The notes under the pieces were generated by a model. The model searched no databases and was not told the DNA's origin. It saw only the letters and a program-made list of their open reading frames with translations. The position numbers and the translations under genes were made by a program. This document shows positions 35,205-44,611 of a stretch of 64,000 bases of DNA, in pieces. The stretch comes from CAVRUZ01 sp963724495. GTDB lineage: Bacteria > Actinomycetota > Actinomycetes > Propionibacteriales > DAIQRJ01. The first letter of the stretch is position 1, and each line of letters opens with the position of its first letter. Location: NCBI GenBank assembly GCA_963724495.1, contig CAVRUZ010000002.1:744001-808000 (forward strand), in the 5' to 3' direction.

Positions 35205-36152
35205 TCAGTGTTCCGCGGCCCGAGTGCGCCGCGGGATCAGGTGCATGACCGCCACGACTACAGCGCCGACGGCAACGCCGATCACCGCGGAAGCCAGGGT
35301 GTTCACCAGCCAGGACAGCACGCCGCCGACCGCCGGCACGGCGTGCGCGACGGCCTCTTCGACGGCGTGCACCAGGGCGTAGGGGCCGTGCCACCCGAGG
35401 TCGTCGCTGCCTACCAAGAGGATGTGCCCCCCGACCCACAGCATGGCCACCACACCGACAGTGGACAGCAGCGCCAACAGCTTGGGCATGCCTCGGACCA
35501 GTAGCAGGCCGACCCTGCGGGCCGCACCGGAGCGGCGCTCGGACAGGAGCAATCCGACATCGTCCATCTTCACGATCAGCCCGACCACGCCGTACACCAG
35601 CAGCGTGATACCGATCGCCACCACGACGAGGATGACCGCGCGGGACACCAATGGCTCGTCGGCCACCTCGTTGAGGGCGATCACCATGATTTCGGCGGAG
35701 AGGATGAAGTCGGTGCGAATGGCGCCCTTGACCATGACTTTCTCCTGGTCGGTGCCTTTGCTCGCCGCTGGCTGCTCCCTTTGCTCGGCGTGATGCCCGG
35801 TGACTTTCTCGTAGATCTTCTCGGCACCCTCGAAGCACAAGTAGGTCCCGCCGATCATCAAGATGGGCGTCAACAACCACGGCAGGAACTGACTGAGCAG
35901 CAGAATGGCCGGCAAGATGATGAGCAGCTTGTTGCGCATCGAGCCCACCGCGATCCGCTTGATCATCGGCAGCTCGCGGTCGGCGGTGAAGCCGTGCACG
36001 TAGCGCGGGGTGACCGCGGTGTCGTCGACCACCACGCCCGCCGCCTTGGCGCTCGCGCGACCTGCAGCTGCGCCGACGTCGTCGACGGAGGCGGCCGCCA
36101 GCTTGGCAAGGGCGGCCACGTCGTCGAACAGGGCGACGATGCCGCCGCTCAT
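35205..36152 (-). CDS. DUF808 (YedI-like) membrane protein
   Basis: A 315-residue protein that opens with MSGGIVALFDDVAALAKLAA, the invariant DUF808 start; this fixes ATG 36152. Several hydrophobic spans and the RTDFILSAEIMVIALNEV stretch match the family. Function is unestablished in any organism. Confidence 0.88.
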   Translation of the reverse strand: MSGGIVALFDDVAALAKLAAASVDDVGAAAGRASAKAAGVVVDDTAVTPRYVHGFTADRELPMIKRIAVGSMRNKLLIILPAILLLSQFLPWLLTPILMIGGTYLCFEGAEKIYEKVTGHHAEQREQPAASKGTDQEKVMVKGAIRTDFILSAEIMVIALNEVADEPLVSRAVILVVVAIGITLLVYGVVGLIVKMDDVGLLLSERRSGAARRVGLLLVRGMPKLLALLSTVGVVAMLWVGGHILLVGSDDLGWHGPYALVHAVEEAVAHAVPAVGGVLSWLVNTLASAVIGVAVGAVVVAVMHLIPRRTRAAEH

Positions 36153-36311
36153 CGAGGGGGACGCAATCGCTGGAGCATGAGCACGCAATCCGTTGCAGGC
36201 TTCTCGGCACCCCGGCGAACTGACCCGGGCACCGAATGGGCCCTCACCCTAGACGCGGTGTTTGCGCCGACCTGCCCTCGCCGGGAAGCTCGAGCACGGT
36301 CGCTGGCCCGT

Positions 36312-36632
36312 TCAGTCCCCGATGAATCCAGTCGCCGGGTCGATCTGATCGAGAAAGCTGCGGATGAATCCGCGATGGTCATCAAGTGAACAGCCATCGG
36401 TCGGGCTGATCGTGAATCCGTAACCGTCGTTCGGTCCACTGAGCCAGGCGTAGTGCGTCCCACCTCGCCCGTCCGGACGAAACTCGAAGGCCTGCCCATC
36501 GACCTCGATCGTGGAGACAGGCCAGTACGTCGGCTCGGGCGGCGCAACACCCGGCACGGCATCCAGGCTGCGGAACTCCCCCGTCTGCTCACCCATCTGG
36601 CCATGGTGGACATGAAGTCGCCCGCCGTCCAC
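36312..36632 (-). CDS. Hypothetical protein
   Basis: A 106-residue soluble protein starting at GTG, with no known family motif (STIEVDGQAFEFRPDGRGGTHYAWLSGPNDGYGF). The coding character is host-like. The start is uncertain, since no ribosome site or -10 box is obvious. Confidence 0.5.
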   Translation of the reverse strand: MDGGRLHVHHGQMGEQTGEFRSLDAVPGVAPPEPTYWPVSTIEVDGQAFEFRPDGRGGTHYAWLSGPNDGYGFTISPTDGCSLDDHRGFIRSFLDQIDPATGFIGD

Positions 36633-36679
36633 CTGAACAGGAGCGGCGGTCGCGAGGCACTCTCATTCGTGAGACTCGA

Positions 36680-37252
36680 CTAGCGATCGGGATGTGGCCC
36701 AGACGACGTCCGCCATTCACGCCTGATCAGCCCGTATACCCACGAGTCCGACACCTCGCCGTTCACGACGCAGTCTTCCCGCAACGTGCCCTCACGCACG
36801 AATCCGAGCTTCTCCAGAACGCGGGCCGAAGCAGCGTTGCGGGTATCGGTCTCGGCCTGAACGCGATTCAGGTCCAGCGTCCCGAATGCCCACTCCAGCA
36901 AAGCCCGTCCGGCCTCCGTTGCGTAGCCGTGTCCCCACGCTGCATCGTCAAGGCAGTAGCCCAGCGACGCGCTGCGGTAGTCAGGGTTCCACTTGGTCAG
37001 GCTGCACCATCCGATGAAGGCCTCGTCGGAAACTCGGTCGATGGCCAGTCGAGCCCCAGTGCCTTCCTCCGCCAGACGACCGCAGGCCGCGAGAAAGCGC
37101 TCCGCCCGCGCACGTTCGGTCCACGGCGGCGCATCCCAGTAACGCAACACGTGTGCGTTGCTGTGCAGCGCGAAGAGGACGTCCGCGTCTGCGCTGGTGA
37201 ACGGGCGCAACCGCAGGCGGGCGGTCCGCAGGGTCGGGGTGGGCAAGGACAT
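36680..37252 (-). CDS. GNAT acetyltransferase (RimJ/RimL type)
   Basis: A 190-residue acetyl-CoA-dependent N-acyltransferase: TARLRLRPFTSADADVLFAL at the start, the acetyl-CoA loop AWGHGYATEAGRALLEWAF, and NAASARVLEKLGFVREGTL, all typical of RimJ/RimL-like enzymes. The substrate may be a protein N-terminus or a small amine. Confidence 0.88.
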   Translation of the reverse strand: MSLPTPTLRTARLRLRPFTSADADVLFALHSNAHVLRYWDAPPWTERARAERFLAACGRLAEEGTGARLAIDRVSDEAFIGWCSLTKWNPDYRSASLGYCLDDAAWGHGYATEAGRALLEWAFGTLDLNRVQAETDTRNAASARVLEKLGFVREGTLREDCVVNGEVSDSWVYGLIRREWRTSSGPHPDR

Positions 37253-37560
37253 GGATGCGATCTTGCCTTGCTCTGAGCGACGGACGGCCGAAGCGCCTAG
37301 CGAGCGCGCGGCTCTCGGGCAGCGGCGAACCCTGGCAGGTCAGGTCCACCGGGCGCGGCACGCCGTCACCTGTGAGGATTCCCTTGGTGAGCGAAGCGTG
37401 GCTCTGGGACCAGTGCAGAGACTCGTCAACGCTGCGGTTGGCTCTCCCGCGGATCACGGCTATCCCAGGGCGCCGGTGCCCGCCCTGACATCGTCGGCGA
37501 GAGTTTCTGCATCCAGCAGGGTCCAGACAGGAGTCCGACGCGAGATCAGCCGGAGCGGGC
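37253..37560. other. Intergenic region without a recognised gene
   Basis: About 300 bp between the GNAT gene start and a dehydrogenase remnant. I found no ORF with family similarity, no RNA gene and no clear repeat. It may include decayed upstream parts of the dehydrogenase. Confidence 0.4.
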
Positions 37561-37752
37561 TCGTTCGTTCTTGGGCACGGGGGCCCAGCGCAAGTCCTCC
37601 AGAGCTACCTCAACCGGTTAGCCGCCGGCACGGCGACACTCGGCCCCATCCGGGTCTACCAAATGGACGACATCCGCGACGCGCACGCCGATCTGGAGCA
37701 CAACCGCGCGTTCGGGAAGCAGGTAGTCCTCACCGACTCGCCTCGTCCTTAG
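37561..37752 (+). pseudogene. C-terminal fragment of a zinc/quinone-type alcohol dehydrogenase
   Basis: The frame starting at 37561 reads a medium-chain reductase tail: LQSYLNRLAAGTATLGPIRV, then the AHADLEHNRAFGKQVVLTD end that carries the family's conserved GK-V pattern, and a stop at 37752. No N-terminal or Rossmann part precedes it in any frame. It is therefore a remnant left by deletion. Confidence 0.65.
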
Positions 37753-38118
37753 CGGTCCTTTTCGCATGAGTTACTTCGCGGCTCGGCGACGTCGCTGCCC
37801 GATCCGGACGGGGCACACGCCACGACGCACTTCTCCGGCCGTGCAGGTCGCGGACGAAGGGTCGTCCACAATGCCGGCAGTGCGTCTGGTCGAACCTGCG
37901 TTGGCCGGCCCCGTGGGTCGTCGATCGCGCGGGCAACGCACAAGGTGCCTGTACGCGGGGGATGACCTGGCGACACCTCGTTCAAGAATCACCCTGGTCG
38001 AGAGGCTCCCGGTCCAGGGTGGACAATCGCCAAGCGATGGCGTCAGCCCGACTAGCTGCAGTGCGGCAGGGCTTTGACGCTTGATGCGACTCATTGCCCC
38101 TGAGTGAGAGGCCCTGAC
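37753..38118. other. Intergenic region with a possible zinc-finger remnant
   Basis: The minus strand at about 37780-37900 reads THCRHCGRPFVRDLHGRRSA, which looks like half of a C-x2-C zinc finger with no following cysteines. No start, ribosome site or complete domain is present. The rest holds nothing recognisable before the aldo/keto reductase gene. Confidence 0.3.
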
Positions 38119-39054
38119 ATGAAGACTTTCGCCATGCCTGGCACCGACTTGGTCGTGCCCAACGTGACGCTCGGCCTGATGCGCATCAGCGAGATGTCAG
38201 ACGATGAAGTGCAGCGCCTCGTAGGAACGGCGCGCGAGTCCGGGATCACCTTCTTCGACCATGCCGACGTGTACGGCGGGGACCACGGCTGCGAGCGGCG
38301 GTTCGCCGAAGCGATGCAGCTGACGCCCGCACAGCGAGCCGAGATCGTCCTGCAGACGAAGGCCGGCATCGTGCCCACGGACGACGGTGCGTACTTCGAC
38401 TACTCCTACGAGCACATCGTCGAGGCGGCCAACAGTTCCCTTGCCGCCCTCAACACCGACTACATCGACATCCTGCTGCTGCACCGACCGGACGCTCTTG
38501 TCGAGCCGGAGGAAGTCGCCCGTGCTTTCGACGAACTGGCTGCTGCCGGCAAGGTCCGCGCGTTCGGTGTCTCGAACCACACTCCGGGGCAGATCGAGCT
38601 GTTGAGGAAGTACGTCACGCAGCCACTCGTCGCGAATCAGCTGCAACTGTCGATCACCCACTCGCCGCTGATCGCGCAGGGCGTGGCTGCCAACATGCTG
38701 GGCGAGGATCAGTCGATCGTCCGCGACGTCGGCATCCTGGACTACTGCCGCCTGCACGACATCACCGTGCAGGCGTGGTCCCCGTTCCAGGCGGGCTTCT
38801 TCGACGGAGTCTTCCTGGGGTCCCCCGACCATGCCCAACTCAACGCCGTCATCGACAGGCTCGCGGCACAGTACGACGTGCCAGCCATCGCGATCGCGAC
38901 TGCGTGGATCACCAGGCATCCGGCGCGCATGCAGGTCGTCCTCGGCACTACCAACCCGGAACGCGTGGCCGGCGCAGCACAAGGTTCCGACATCCCACTC
39001 ACCCGAGCTGAGTGGTACGAGTTGTTCCGCGCAGGCGGTCACATCGTCCCCTAG
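38119..39054 (+). CDS. Aldo/keto reductase (YdhF-like)
   Basis: A 311-residue NADPH-dependent reductase. The catalytic Tyr is in FFDHADVYGGDHGCERRF, the Lys in VLQTKAG and the His in LLHRPDALVEPEEV; the cofactor region ends GTTNPERV. ATG 38119 is chosen since upstream codons have no similarity. The substrate is unknown. An isolated gene. Confidence 0.88.
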   Translation: MKTFAMPGTDLVVPNVTLGLMRISEMSDDEVQRLVGTARESGITFFDHADVYGGDHGCERRFAEAMQLTPAQRAEIVLQTKAGIVPTDDGAYFDYSYEHIVEAANSSLAALNTDYIDILLLHRPDALVEPEEVARAFDELAAAGKVRAFGVSNHTPGQIELLRKYVTQPLVANQLQLSITHSPLIAQGVAANMLGEDQSIVRDVGILDYCRLHDITVQAWSPFQAGFFDGVFLGSPDHAQLNAVIDRLAAQYDVPAIAIATAWITRHPARMQVVLGTTNPERVAGAAQGSDIPLTRAEWYELFRAGGHIVP

Positions 39055-39225
39055 TGCGACGTCGCGCGGCGACCGACTGCTGACAGCGGCTGCGTCGGGC
39101 GCCTTCGGTGCCTTGGTGACCAGGGAGGAATTCGTAGCCGACTTTCGTGCCATCCGTCGGATGATGAGCGTCGCCAGGCGCGGCGGTTGCCGGCCGGTGT
39201 GTACCGGCCGGCAACCTGCGCAGGG

Positions 39226-39972
39226 TTACAGGGCGAGGAGGTAGAGGACGCCTTCCTTCCAGTGGTCCTTGATGAACTTCATCACCTTGTCGTAGATCTG
39301 GTCTCCCCAGGTTTTGCTGTTGGGCCAGCCGATGTCCCCGCCGACGGTACGGTCGAAGTAGATGAGTGGCTGCTTCGTCACGGTGTTGTAGACCGAGAGC
39401 CGGTCGCCGGTTTTCACGACTTGACCCTTCTTTCCTCCCAGCAGCTTCCATTCGTAGCGCGGCGCGCTGGACCACTCGAGATTGATGCCGAAGGTTCGTT
39501 CGGCGTAGCGAATGTACGAAGGGTCCTCGCCGTACCCGAATGCCACTTTGTCCCCGTACCGGAGCGGATGGGTGGTGTCACTGCGGGTGAAGAACCAGCG
39601 AGTCACCCGGCGTGCGGTCGCTGCGGACTCGTCGTCGGTCCAGCCCAGGTTGATGCCCCAGGTCTGGTGTTCCCACTGGAGGTACCGGCGTTCCATGGTG
39701 TTCTTCAGATTGGTGTTTCTGTTGGCCGGTCCACTGAAGCTTGCCTTTGCCCAGAGCCGGTGATTTGGATGGATGGGGTCGAACCTCCACTGCTTGAGGT
39801 ATCCCGCAGCCGTCTGCGCATTGTTCGTCGCGGCCGCAGAAACCACACCCGCGGGCGCGCTGCGTGCGGCTTCGCTGTGAGTCGCCGGAGCTGCCAGTGC
39901 CTGTGGCACCAGCCCGGCTGACATCGCCGCCACGACTCCGGTGGCGACCAGAAGCCGCTGAATCTTGTTCAT
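39226..39972 (-). CDS. Secreted protein with three beta repeats
   Basis: A 248-residue exported protein: positively charged start, hydrophobic core (LLVATGVVAAMSAGLVP) and an AxA cleavage site near residue 28. The mature part shows three related units ending WGINLGW, FGINLEW and GGDIGW, preceded by YLQWEHQT, YIRYAERT and LIYFDRT. Threefold repetition suggests a beta-trefoil-like carbohydrate- or protein-binding module. No enzymatic motif is visible and I do not recognise a named family. Confidence 0.7.
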   Translation of the reverse strand: MNKIQRLLVATGVVAAMSAGLVPQALAAPATHSEAARSAPAGVVSAAATNNAQTAAGYLKQWRFDPIHPNHRLWAKASFSGPANRNTNLKNTMERRYLQWEHQTWGINLGWTDDESAATARRVTRWFFTRSDTTHPLRYGDKVAFGYGEDPSYIRYAERTFGINLEWSSAPRYEWKLLGGKKGQVVKTGDRLSVYNTVTKQPLIYFDRTVGGDIGWPNSKTWGDQIYDKVMKFIKDHWKEGVLYLLAL

Positions 39973-40309
39973 GCCGTACCCCTAACAATTGTCCGACCAG
40001 TCCGAGTGCACGGGCTGGCTGATCTCTCGACTCGCTGTGGTCGCCGTGATCTACCTAGGCGGGCCGATCGGTGCGGCCAGCGCAGGGGAAACAGGCGGCT
40101 TTGCGGCGTCTACCCCGGGAGGAGTAGCGGGGAGCCTGGGAAATACCTGCAGGAGCGGGCGTTGTCGCAGACGCGATCCCGTGACCCTTTCGTGCAGCGG
40201 TGACTGCCCTCGCCCATGCGGCCGAAGCCCTGGTCTTGAGCGCGACGTAGCCATGCGGGTCAGGCGATGGAGGGCCTTCCGGTGCGCGGCACGATCTCGG
40301 TCCCAGTTG
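39973..40309. other. Intergenic region upstream of the secreted protein
   Basis: A 337-bp stretch that should contain the promoter of the secreted-protein gene. No ORF with coding character, RNA gene or strong repeat was identified. Confidence 0.4.
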
Positions 40310-40771
40310 TCAGCTCATCAATGAGCGGACCCAAGCGGCATCCGGGTTGGTACGCGTCTCGTTGCGGAAGATGACCGTCGGCGTCGTGTGGTCGCCACCG
40401 TTTGCTGAGCGCACGACGGCTCGGGCTTGCTCGTTGATCGAGCTGTCGACCCACGACATCCGTCGACCGGCCCAGCCGAGGCGAAAGCGTAGCCAGAGGC
40501 AGTGCCTGCACCCAGGCTTCCAGAGGACAAGCGGTGCACGACCCGCTGCGGCACGTTCCAGGGCAACCTGGAGATCGGCGCCCCTGGGGAAGAACGCCGG
40601 GCTGAAAACCCAGGCATAGACGAGCATGATCACCGCGACCACGGAAGACACCACGCTGCGCGGCACCGTCAGTAGGAACACGGCACCGACGAGCACGACG
40701 CCCGGCAGCCACCAGCGGCGGATCACTCTCGACACCGCGTCACCGTAGGCGCGTTCCGGTGCGGGATCCAC
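40310..40771 (-). CDS. Membrane-anchored glutaredoxin/mycoredoxin-like protein
   Basis: A 153-residue protein with two N-terminal hydrophobic spans (about 22-40 and 41-58) followed by a glutaredoxin fold with the active site KPGCRHC (about 86-92) and a TTPTVIF cis-Pro segment. Actinobacterial mycoredoxins reduce mycothiol mixed disulfides; the anchored version may serve membrane or envelope proteins. The active-site spacing CxxC is intact. Confidence 0.75.
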   Translation of the reverse strand: MDPAPERAYGDAVSRVIRRWWLPGVVLVGAVFLLTVPRSVVSSVVAVIMLVYAWVFSPAFFPRGADLQVALERAAAGRAPLVLWKPGCRHCLWLRFRLGWAGRRMSWVDSSINEQARAVVRSANGGDHTTPTVIFRNETRTNPDAAWVRSLMS

Positions 40772-40881
40772 AGCCGGATGCGCGGCCGCGACTGTGCCGG
40801 CCCGTAGGTCATCGGGCAGGTCCCGGTTGCCCCAAAGGTTTGCTCGACTCGGCCTGTGAGTGGCTCTTGTGAGAGGGCGGT

Positions 40882-40925
40882 ACGAGAAGGCCCTTACGGG
40901 TGAGTGTCCCCGAGGGCCTTCTCGT
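40882..40925. terminator. Perfect 13-bp hairpin
   Basis: ACGAGAAGGCCCT at 40882-40894 is exactly inverted at 40913-40925 with an 18-nt loop. It could terminate transcription in either direction, although no U-run follows. It marks the left edge of the tRNA-derived repeat zone, 53 bp before the remnant at 40978. Confidence 0.5.
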
Positions 40926-40977
40926 CAGGTTTCCGCAGGTCAGGAAGGGCATTCCGACACAGGCGGACCGGTGGGAG

Positions 40978-41007
40978 GGTTCGAACCTGCGAGCCCTTGA
41001 CCCCCAG
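40978..41007 (-). repeat. Degenerate tRNA-Pro 3' fragment (oldest attachment-site remnant)
   Basis: This 30-bp segment matches 28 of 30 bases of the T-arm to anticodon-loop part of the tRNA-Pro gene at 62918-62994. It includes the anticodon-loop CCCCCAG segment specific to that tRNA. The acceptor end has diverged. It lies in the same orientation as the other copies and probably marks the far edge of an old integrated element. Confidence 0.6.
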
Positions 41008-41285
41008 CTCGCGGGTAACCGCAGCGAGCCTGGAGTGGGACCACCGAACTTCGCTCTCGTCCGCTGCCGTGCGGACAGAATTGACGGGATGGCCCGACCT
41101 TGGTCCGCCGCTCAGAACGTCGCCATCGGCCGCACCCAACAACACCAGACCACCCAGGCAGCCGCAGCATCAGAGGCCAGCGGCCGCGGACCGCCATCAG
41201 CCGCTAGACCATCCGACTCGTCGGACAGGGACGGTCACAGGCAGAGCTGCTTGTTGTGTCCGACCGACGCTGCCACAGTTGCGCC

Positions 41286-41756
41286 GTGCAGCGAGAGGTC
41301 GGCGCTTATGCCCGCGGTGAGTTGGTCATCGTGATCGACTGCGCACGGCTCGACCGGGCGGCCGATTTCTGGTGCACCATGCTCGGCTACGTCCGAGCGG
41401 GTGAAGCCGCAGAAAATGACCGCTACCAAGGCCTCATCCCTGTCGACGGGGTCGGTATCGAAGTCCTGCTTCAACGCGTCCCAGAGAGCAAGGTCGCCAA
41501 GAACCGGATACACCTTGACCTGCGCACCGCGAATCTCGAGGCAGAAGTTCAGCGTGCCCTTGACGCCGGCGCCAACCTGGTCACCGACGAGCCCCTCGAC
41601 GAAGACGGCTGGCTCTGGCATGTGCTGACCGACCCAGACGCGAACGAGTTCTGTGTCCTCCAACCACCCGCCACCCTATCACGAGCCGACGAGTCCAAAC
41701 CGCACAAAGGAAAACTAGGTTCCCTGGCCCCATCGACCAGCCCCACCAGTCCGTAG
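41286..41756 (+). CDS. VOC family (glyoxalase-like) protein
   Basis: About 156 residues from GTG 41286. It belongs to the glyoxalase-like subgroup with LVIVIDCARLDRAADFWCTMLGYV at the start, VAKNRIHLDLRTANLEAEV in the middle and LTDPDANEFCVLQPP at the end. An Asn/Glu-based metal site is likely. It has a Pro/Ser-rich tail of about 20 residues. It is the first gene inside the tRNA-derived boundary. Confidence 0.82.
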   Translation: MQREVGAYARGELVIVIDCARLDRAADFWCTMLGYVRAGEAAENDRYQGLIPVDGVGIEVLLQRVPESKVAKNRIHLDLRTANLEAEVQRALDAGANLVTDEPLDEDGWLWHVLTDPDANEFCVLQPPATLSRADESKPHKGKLGSLAPSTSPTSP

Positions 41757-42039
41757 CACCAGGGCCAGCGGCCGCGACCGCTGCCTCCTCGGTTTCCTGG
41801 ACCACATGTCGCACATCACTGGCAGAAGTCCGGTCGCACATGAACCGTCGGCCACACCAACCTCGTGCGTGTGCAACTGACGTTGAGCTATGACAGTGGG
41901 TCTTGGGCCTTCTGGCGTAGTCGTCCGCCAGGTGATGCCCGCCGCTGAGGGGGCGGACATGGCGGATGAGTGCTTCCCATGAGTTGTCGCCCGGTAGGTG
42001 ACCAGCGAATGCGAGGAGGTCACGGCAGGTCGGAGACCG

Positions 42040-42906
42040 TCACGCCCGGCCGAGGGCGTGCGCGAGCGCCGAGAGCAGGTCAATGTGCCCTTCGACCGAG
42101 TTCAGTCCACGACCCATGGTCACTACCGAGATGTGGGTACCGCCAGCTTCCTGCCACAGATCGATCTCTCGCATGAGCTCGTCAATGTCGCCCCACGGCA
42201 GTACGACGTAGTCCCCGCCAAATGCCGAGACTGACCTGCCATAGCCGCGCACCCGATCCCGCAGTCGGTCCCACGACTGGATGGCGTGGTGGACGCCGCC
42301 GCCGAAGAAGATGAAGCCGTCGCCGAGCCGAGCGGCCCGGTCGAACGCCTTCTCGCCAGACCCACCAAGCCAGATAGGGACAGGGCCAAACGGCTTAGGC
42401 AGGAGGGCAGCTCGGTCGATCCGGTCGAAACGGCCGGCGAAGTCAACGACAGGCTCGGCGAATAGCCGGCGCAGCAGCTCGATCTGCTCTTCCTGGCGGG
42501 CGCCGCGGGAACGGAAGTTCTGGCCCAATGCCTCGTACTCGACGTGGCTCCAACCCACACCGACGCCCAGGCGCAGCCTCCCGCCGGAGAGGAGGCTCAC
42601 GTCCGCCGCTTGACGCGCCACCAGCGCCGTCTGGCGCTGCGGGAGGATCAAGACTCCGGTGGCGAACCCGATGCGCTCGGTCATCCCGGCCAGATACCCG
42701 AACATGACGAACGGGTCGTGGAACGGATCCTGCTCCGTGTACGGACCTGTCAGCCGGGGCGTGCGATCGGCATGCACGGCGCCGAGCACATGGTCGTAGG
42801 CCAGTAGATGGTCGAAGCCCAGATCCTCGACCGCTCGGCCAAAACGCCCAACAGCCGCCGGGTCTCCACCAAGCTCGGTCTGCGGATACACCACACCGAT
42901 CTGCAT
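42040..42906 (-). CDS. LLM-class F420-dependent oxidoreductase
   Basis: A 288-residue luciferase-like TIM-barrel protein: MQIGVVYPQTELGG at the start, GFDHLLAYDHVLGA, the non-prolyl cis-peptide region TGVLILPQRQTALVARQAADV, and LRLGVGVGWSHVEYEALGQNFRSRG. The pattern fits mycobacterial-type F420 (rather than FMN) enzymes. ATG 42906 is preferred over 42915. The substrate is unknown. Confidence 0.85.
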   Translation of the reverse strand: MQIGVVYPQTELGGDPAAVGRFGRAVEDLGFDHLLAYDHVLGAVHADRTPRLTGPYTEQDPFHDPFVMFGYLAGMTERIGFATGVLILPQRQTALVARQAADVSLLSGGRLRLGVGVGWSHVEYEALGQNFRSRGARQEEQIELLRRLFAEPVVDFAGRFDRIDRAALLPKPFGPVPIWLGGSGEKAFDRAARLGDGFIFFGGGVHHAIQSWDRLRDRVRGYGRSVSAFGGDYVVLPWGDIDELMREIDLWQEAGGTHISVVTMGRGLNSVEGHIDLLSALAHALGRA

Positions 42907-43092
42907 GCACTCCACCCTGCCACGGGATCCGAGCCTCGACGACGTCCGTACGCCAGATCAAACGCTTGCCCGTTGCGATACGAAAGGACGTTCCGCGTAG
43001 GCAGCCATCCGATGCGCGACCAGCGGCAGATCCGTGCGTGCGTCGTGTCGCATGGCCCTCGTGAGGCTGTGCCCTACTCGCGCTGAGTTCCG

Positions 43093-43353
43093 GCCGCCGA
43101 CCTGTCCGACTTCACCGCCCGCGGGGCCGCCGTGGTCGTCGGCCACCTCGCCAGCTTGGACGAGAACCGGTCCCTGGCCGATCAGGTCAATCAGCTCGGC
43201 CGGATGGACGCGGTCATCCACAACGCCAGCGTCTACGGCGACACCGGCCGCCATCCCAACCCGGATGGCATCCACGGGTGCTGACCGTCAACGCCCTTGC
43301 CCCTACTGCTGACCGGGCCGATCCAGCGACCCGACCGACTCATCTACCTGGAC
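43093..43353 (+). pseudogene. Short-chain dehydrogenase fragment
   Basis: The frame reads GRMDAVIHNASVYGDTGRHP, the SDR strand-4 NNAG-like motif, then a stop at 43284. Across two further frame changes it reads VLTVNALAP and LLTGPIQRPDRLIYLD, the next SDR helix and strand. The N-terminal Rossmann loop, the catalytic Tyr-Lys and the C-terminus are all missing. It is a decayed fragment. Confidence 0.6.
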
Positions 43354-43537
43354 GGTGAACGGTTACCCCTGGGTCTGGGTTCTTGGCGTAGTCGTTCGTA
43401 GCGTTTGGCCGTTTGAGGCCGCCGGAACCGATTGTGGTTGTCGGGCGCCGGGGGCTGACCGGTCCGCAAGTGAACCGGTCAGCCACCGGGACATGGACTG
43501 CGACACCCGCTGGAGCTTCAGTGGCTATCCGGCGTTG

Positions 43538-44167
43538 TCAGCCGACGAGTCGCAGCACGCCCAGGATCTGGTTGAGTAGGTCGCGGATGCGACCGAGGAG
43601 GCCCGACAAGCCACCGTCGAGCAGACCCACCACCGCACACAGCAGGTTACCGAGGAGGTTCCCTGCACCGGACGCGGCGACGATGTCCAGCAACACCCGG
43701 TCGAGATGGACCTGCAATCCGAGCAGATCAAGGTCCAGCGGTGCCAAGACCAGGTGGAGGATGTCACACGTCGCAGCCGCGGCAGCCAAGCCCGTCGCCG
43801 TGGCAGGAACCCCGTTGAGGGTCTTCACAGGCACCGTCTTGAGAACAGAGAACGTGCTGGTCGTCCCGCTGGCGTTGTGAACCACTCCGCTGATCAGACC
43901 TTTGACCAGCAATCTGCTGCTGGTCGCGCCGAACCTCAGTGGCACGAAGCTTCCCGTGACCTGACGGCCGTCGGAGGTCGTCCCCACGATCTTCGACGTC
44001 GCCTTACCGCGCACATTATGCGCCACAGTGATCATCGGGTTGGGAACAAGCGCAGGTTGATCGGTCGTCACCCGAGCGTTTGCCGAGCCCGACCACATCC
44101 ACGCCGTCGCGACGGTGACGACCAGGGCAACAACAAGCGAGACCGGCTTTACGAGTGCGTGTTTCAT
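43538..44167 (-). CDS. Secreted actinobacterial protein of unknown function
   Basis: A 209-residue protein. ATG 44167 gives a good signal peptide (KHALVKPVSLVVALVVTVATAW, cleavage near ANA). The mature C-terminus carries LAPLDLDLLGLQVHLDRV and GAGNLLGNLLCAVVGLLDGG, a pattern I associate with a widespread exported actinobacterial family without known function. A 47-bp module shared with the PRC gene lies 54 bp upstream of the start. Confidence 0.65.
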   Translation of the reverse strand: MKHALVKPVSLVVALVVTVATAWMWSGSANARVTTDQPALVPNPMITVAHNVRGKATSKIVGTTSDGRQVTGSFVPLRFGATSSRLLVKGLISGVVHNASGTTSTFSVLKTVPVKTLNGVPATATGLAAAAATCDILHLVLAPLDLDLLGLQVHLDRVLLDIVAASGAGNLLGNLLCAVVGLLDGGLSGLLGRIRDLLNQILGVLRLVG

Positions 44168-44220
44168 GATTCCTCCACGATCGGACACGACTGGACCATT
44201 AGGTCGAACCCCGACCAAAC

Positions 44221-44267
44221 GGGCTTCACCGGTGAAGACGCCCAGTGGCTGTCGAGATGACGCGGAC
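44221..44267 (-). repeat. 47-bp upstream module, copy 1
   Basis: This is 39/47 identical, without gaps, to 45403-45449. Both copies contain ACCGGTGAAGACGCCCA and CGAGATGACG on the plus strand and both precede a minus-strand gene. A shared promoter or regulatory module, or a duplication scar, is possible. Confidence 0.55.
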
Positions 44268-44611
44268 GCGGATGCGATAGCACCCACGACACGAAACGCG
44301 ACGGCGATCGTCGTTTCGCGTCCAGTTGGGCGGCATCGAACTCGACGTCCTGCGCAGGTGCATGTCCCCCGGCAGCTTCACCGTCGGTACACAGCTCTAT
44401 TCGCCGGTCAATGCCTCGTAGTCGCCCGAACGGCCGGAGACTTCCTGCTGGAAGTACTGGCAGCCTTTGACATGAAGCAACGGGGCCTACTGAAGGACTG
44501 ATGGCCATTCGCTGGACGTCTGCTCCGGGTCTCGCACGCGACGGACCGGTCAGCATCGCGCGAGTGTCAAAGCGGTGGAGGTAAGCGTCGCGCTGAGCTT
44601 GGACCATCGCA
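44268..44611. other. Non-coding stretch
   Basis: About 340 bp between the secreted-protein upstream region and the decayed PRC gene. Several short frames exist on both strands, but none shows a recognisable domain or a plausible start site. Confidence 0.35.
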
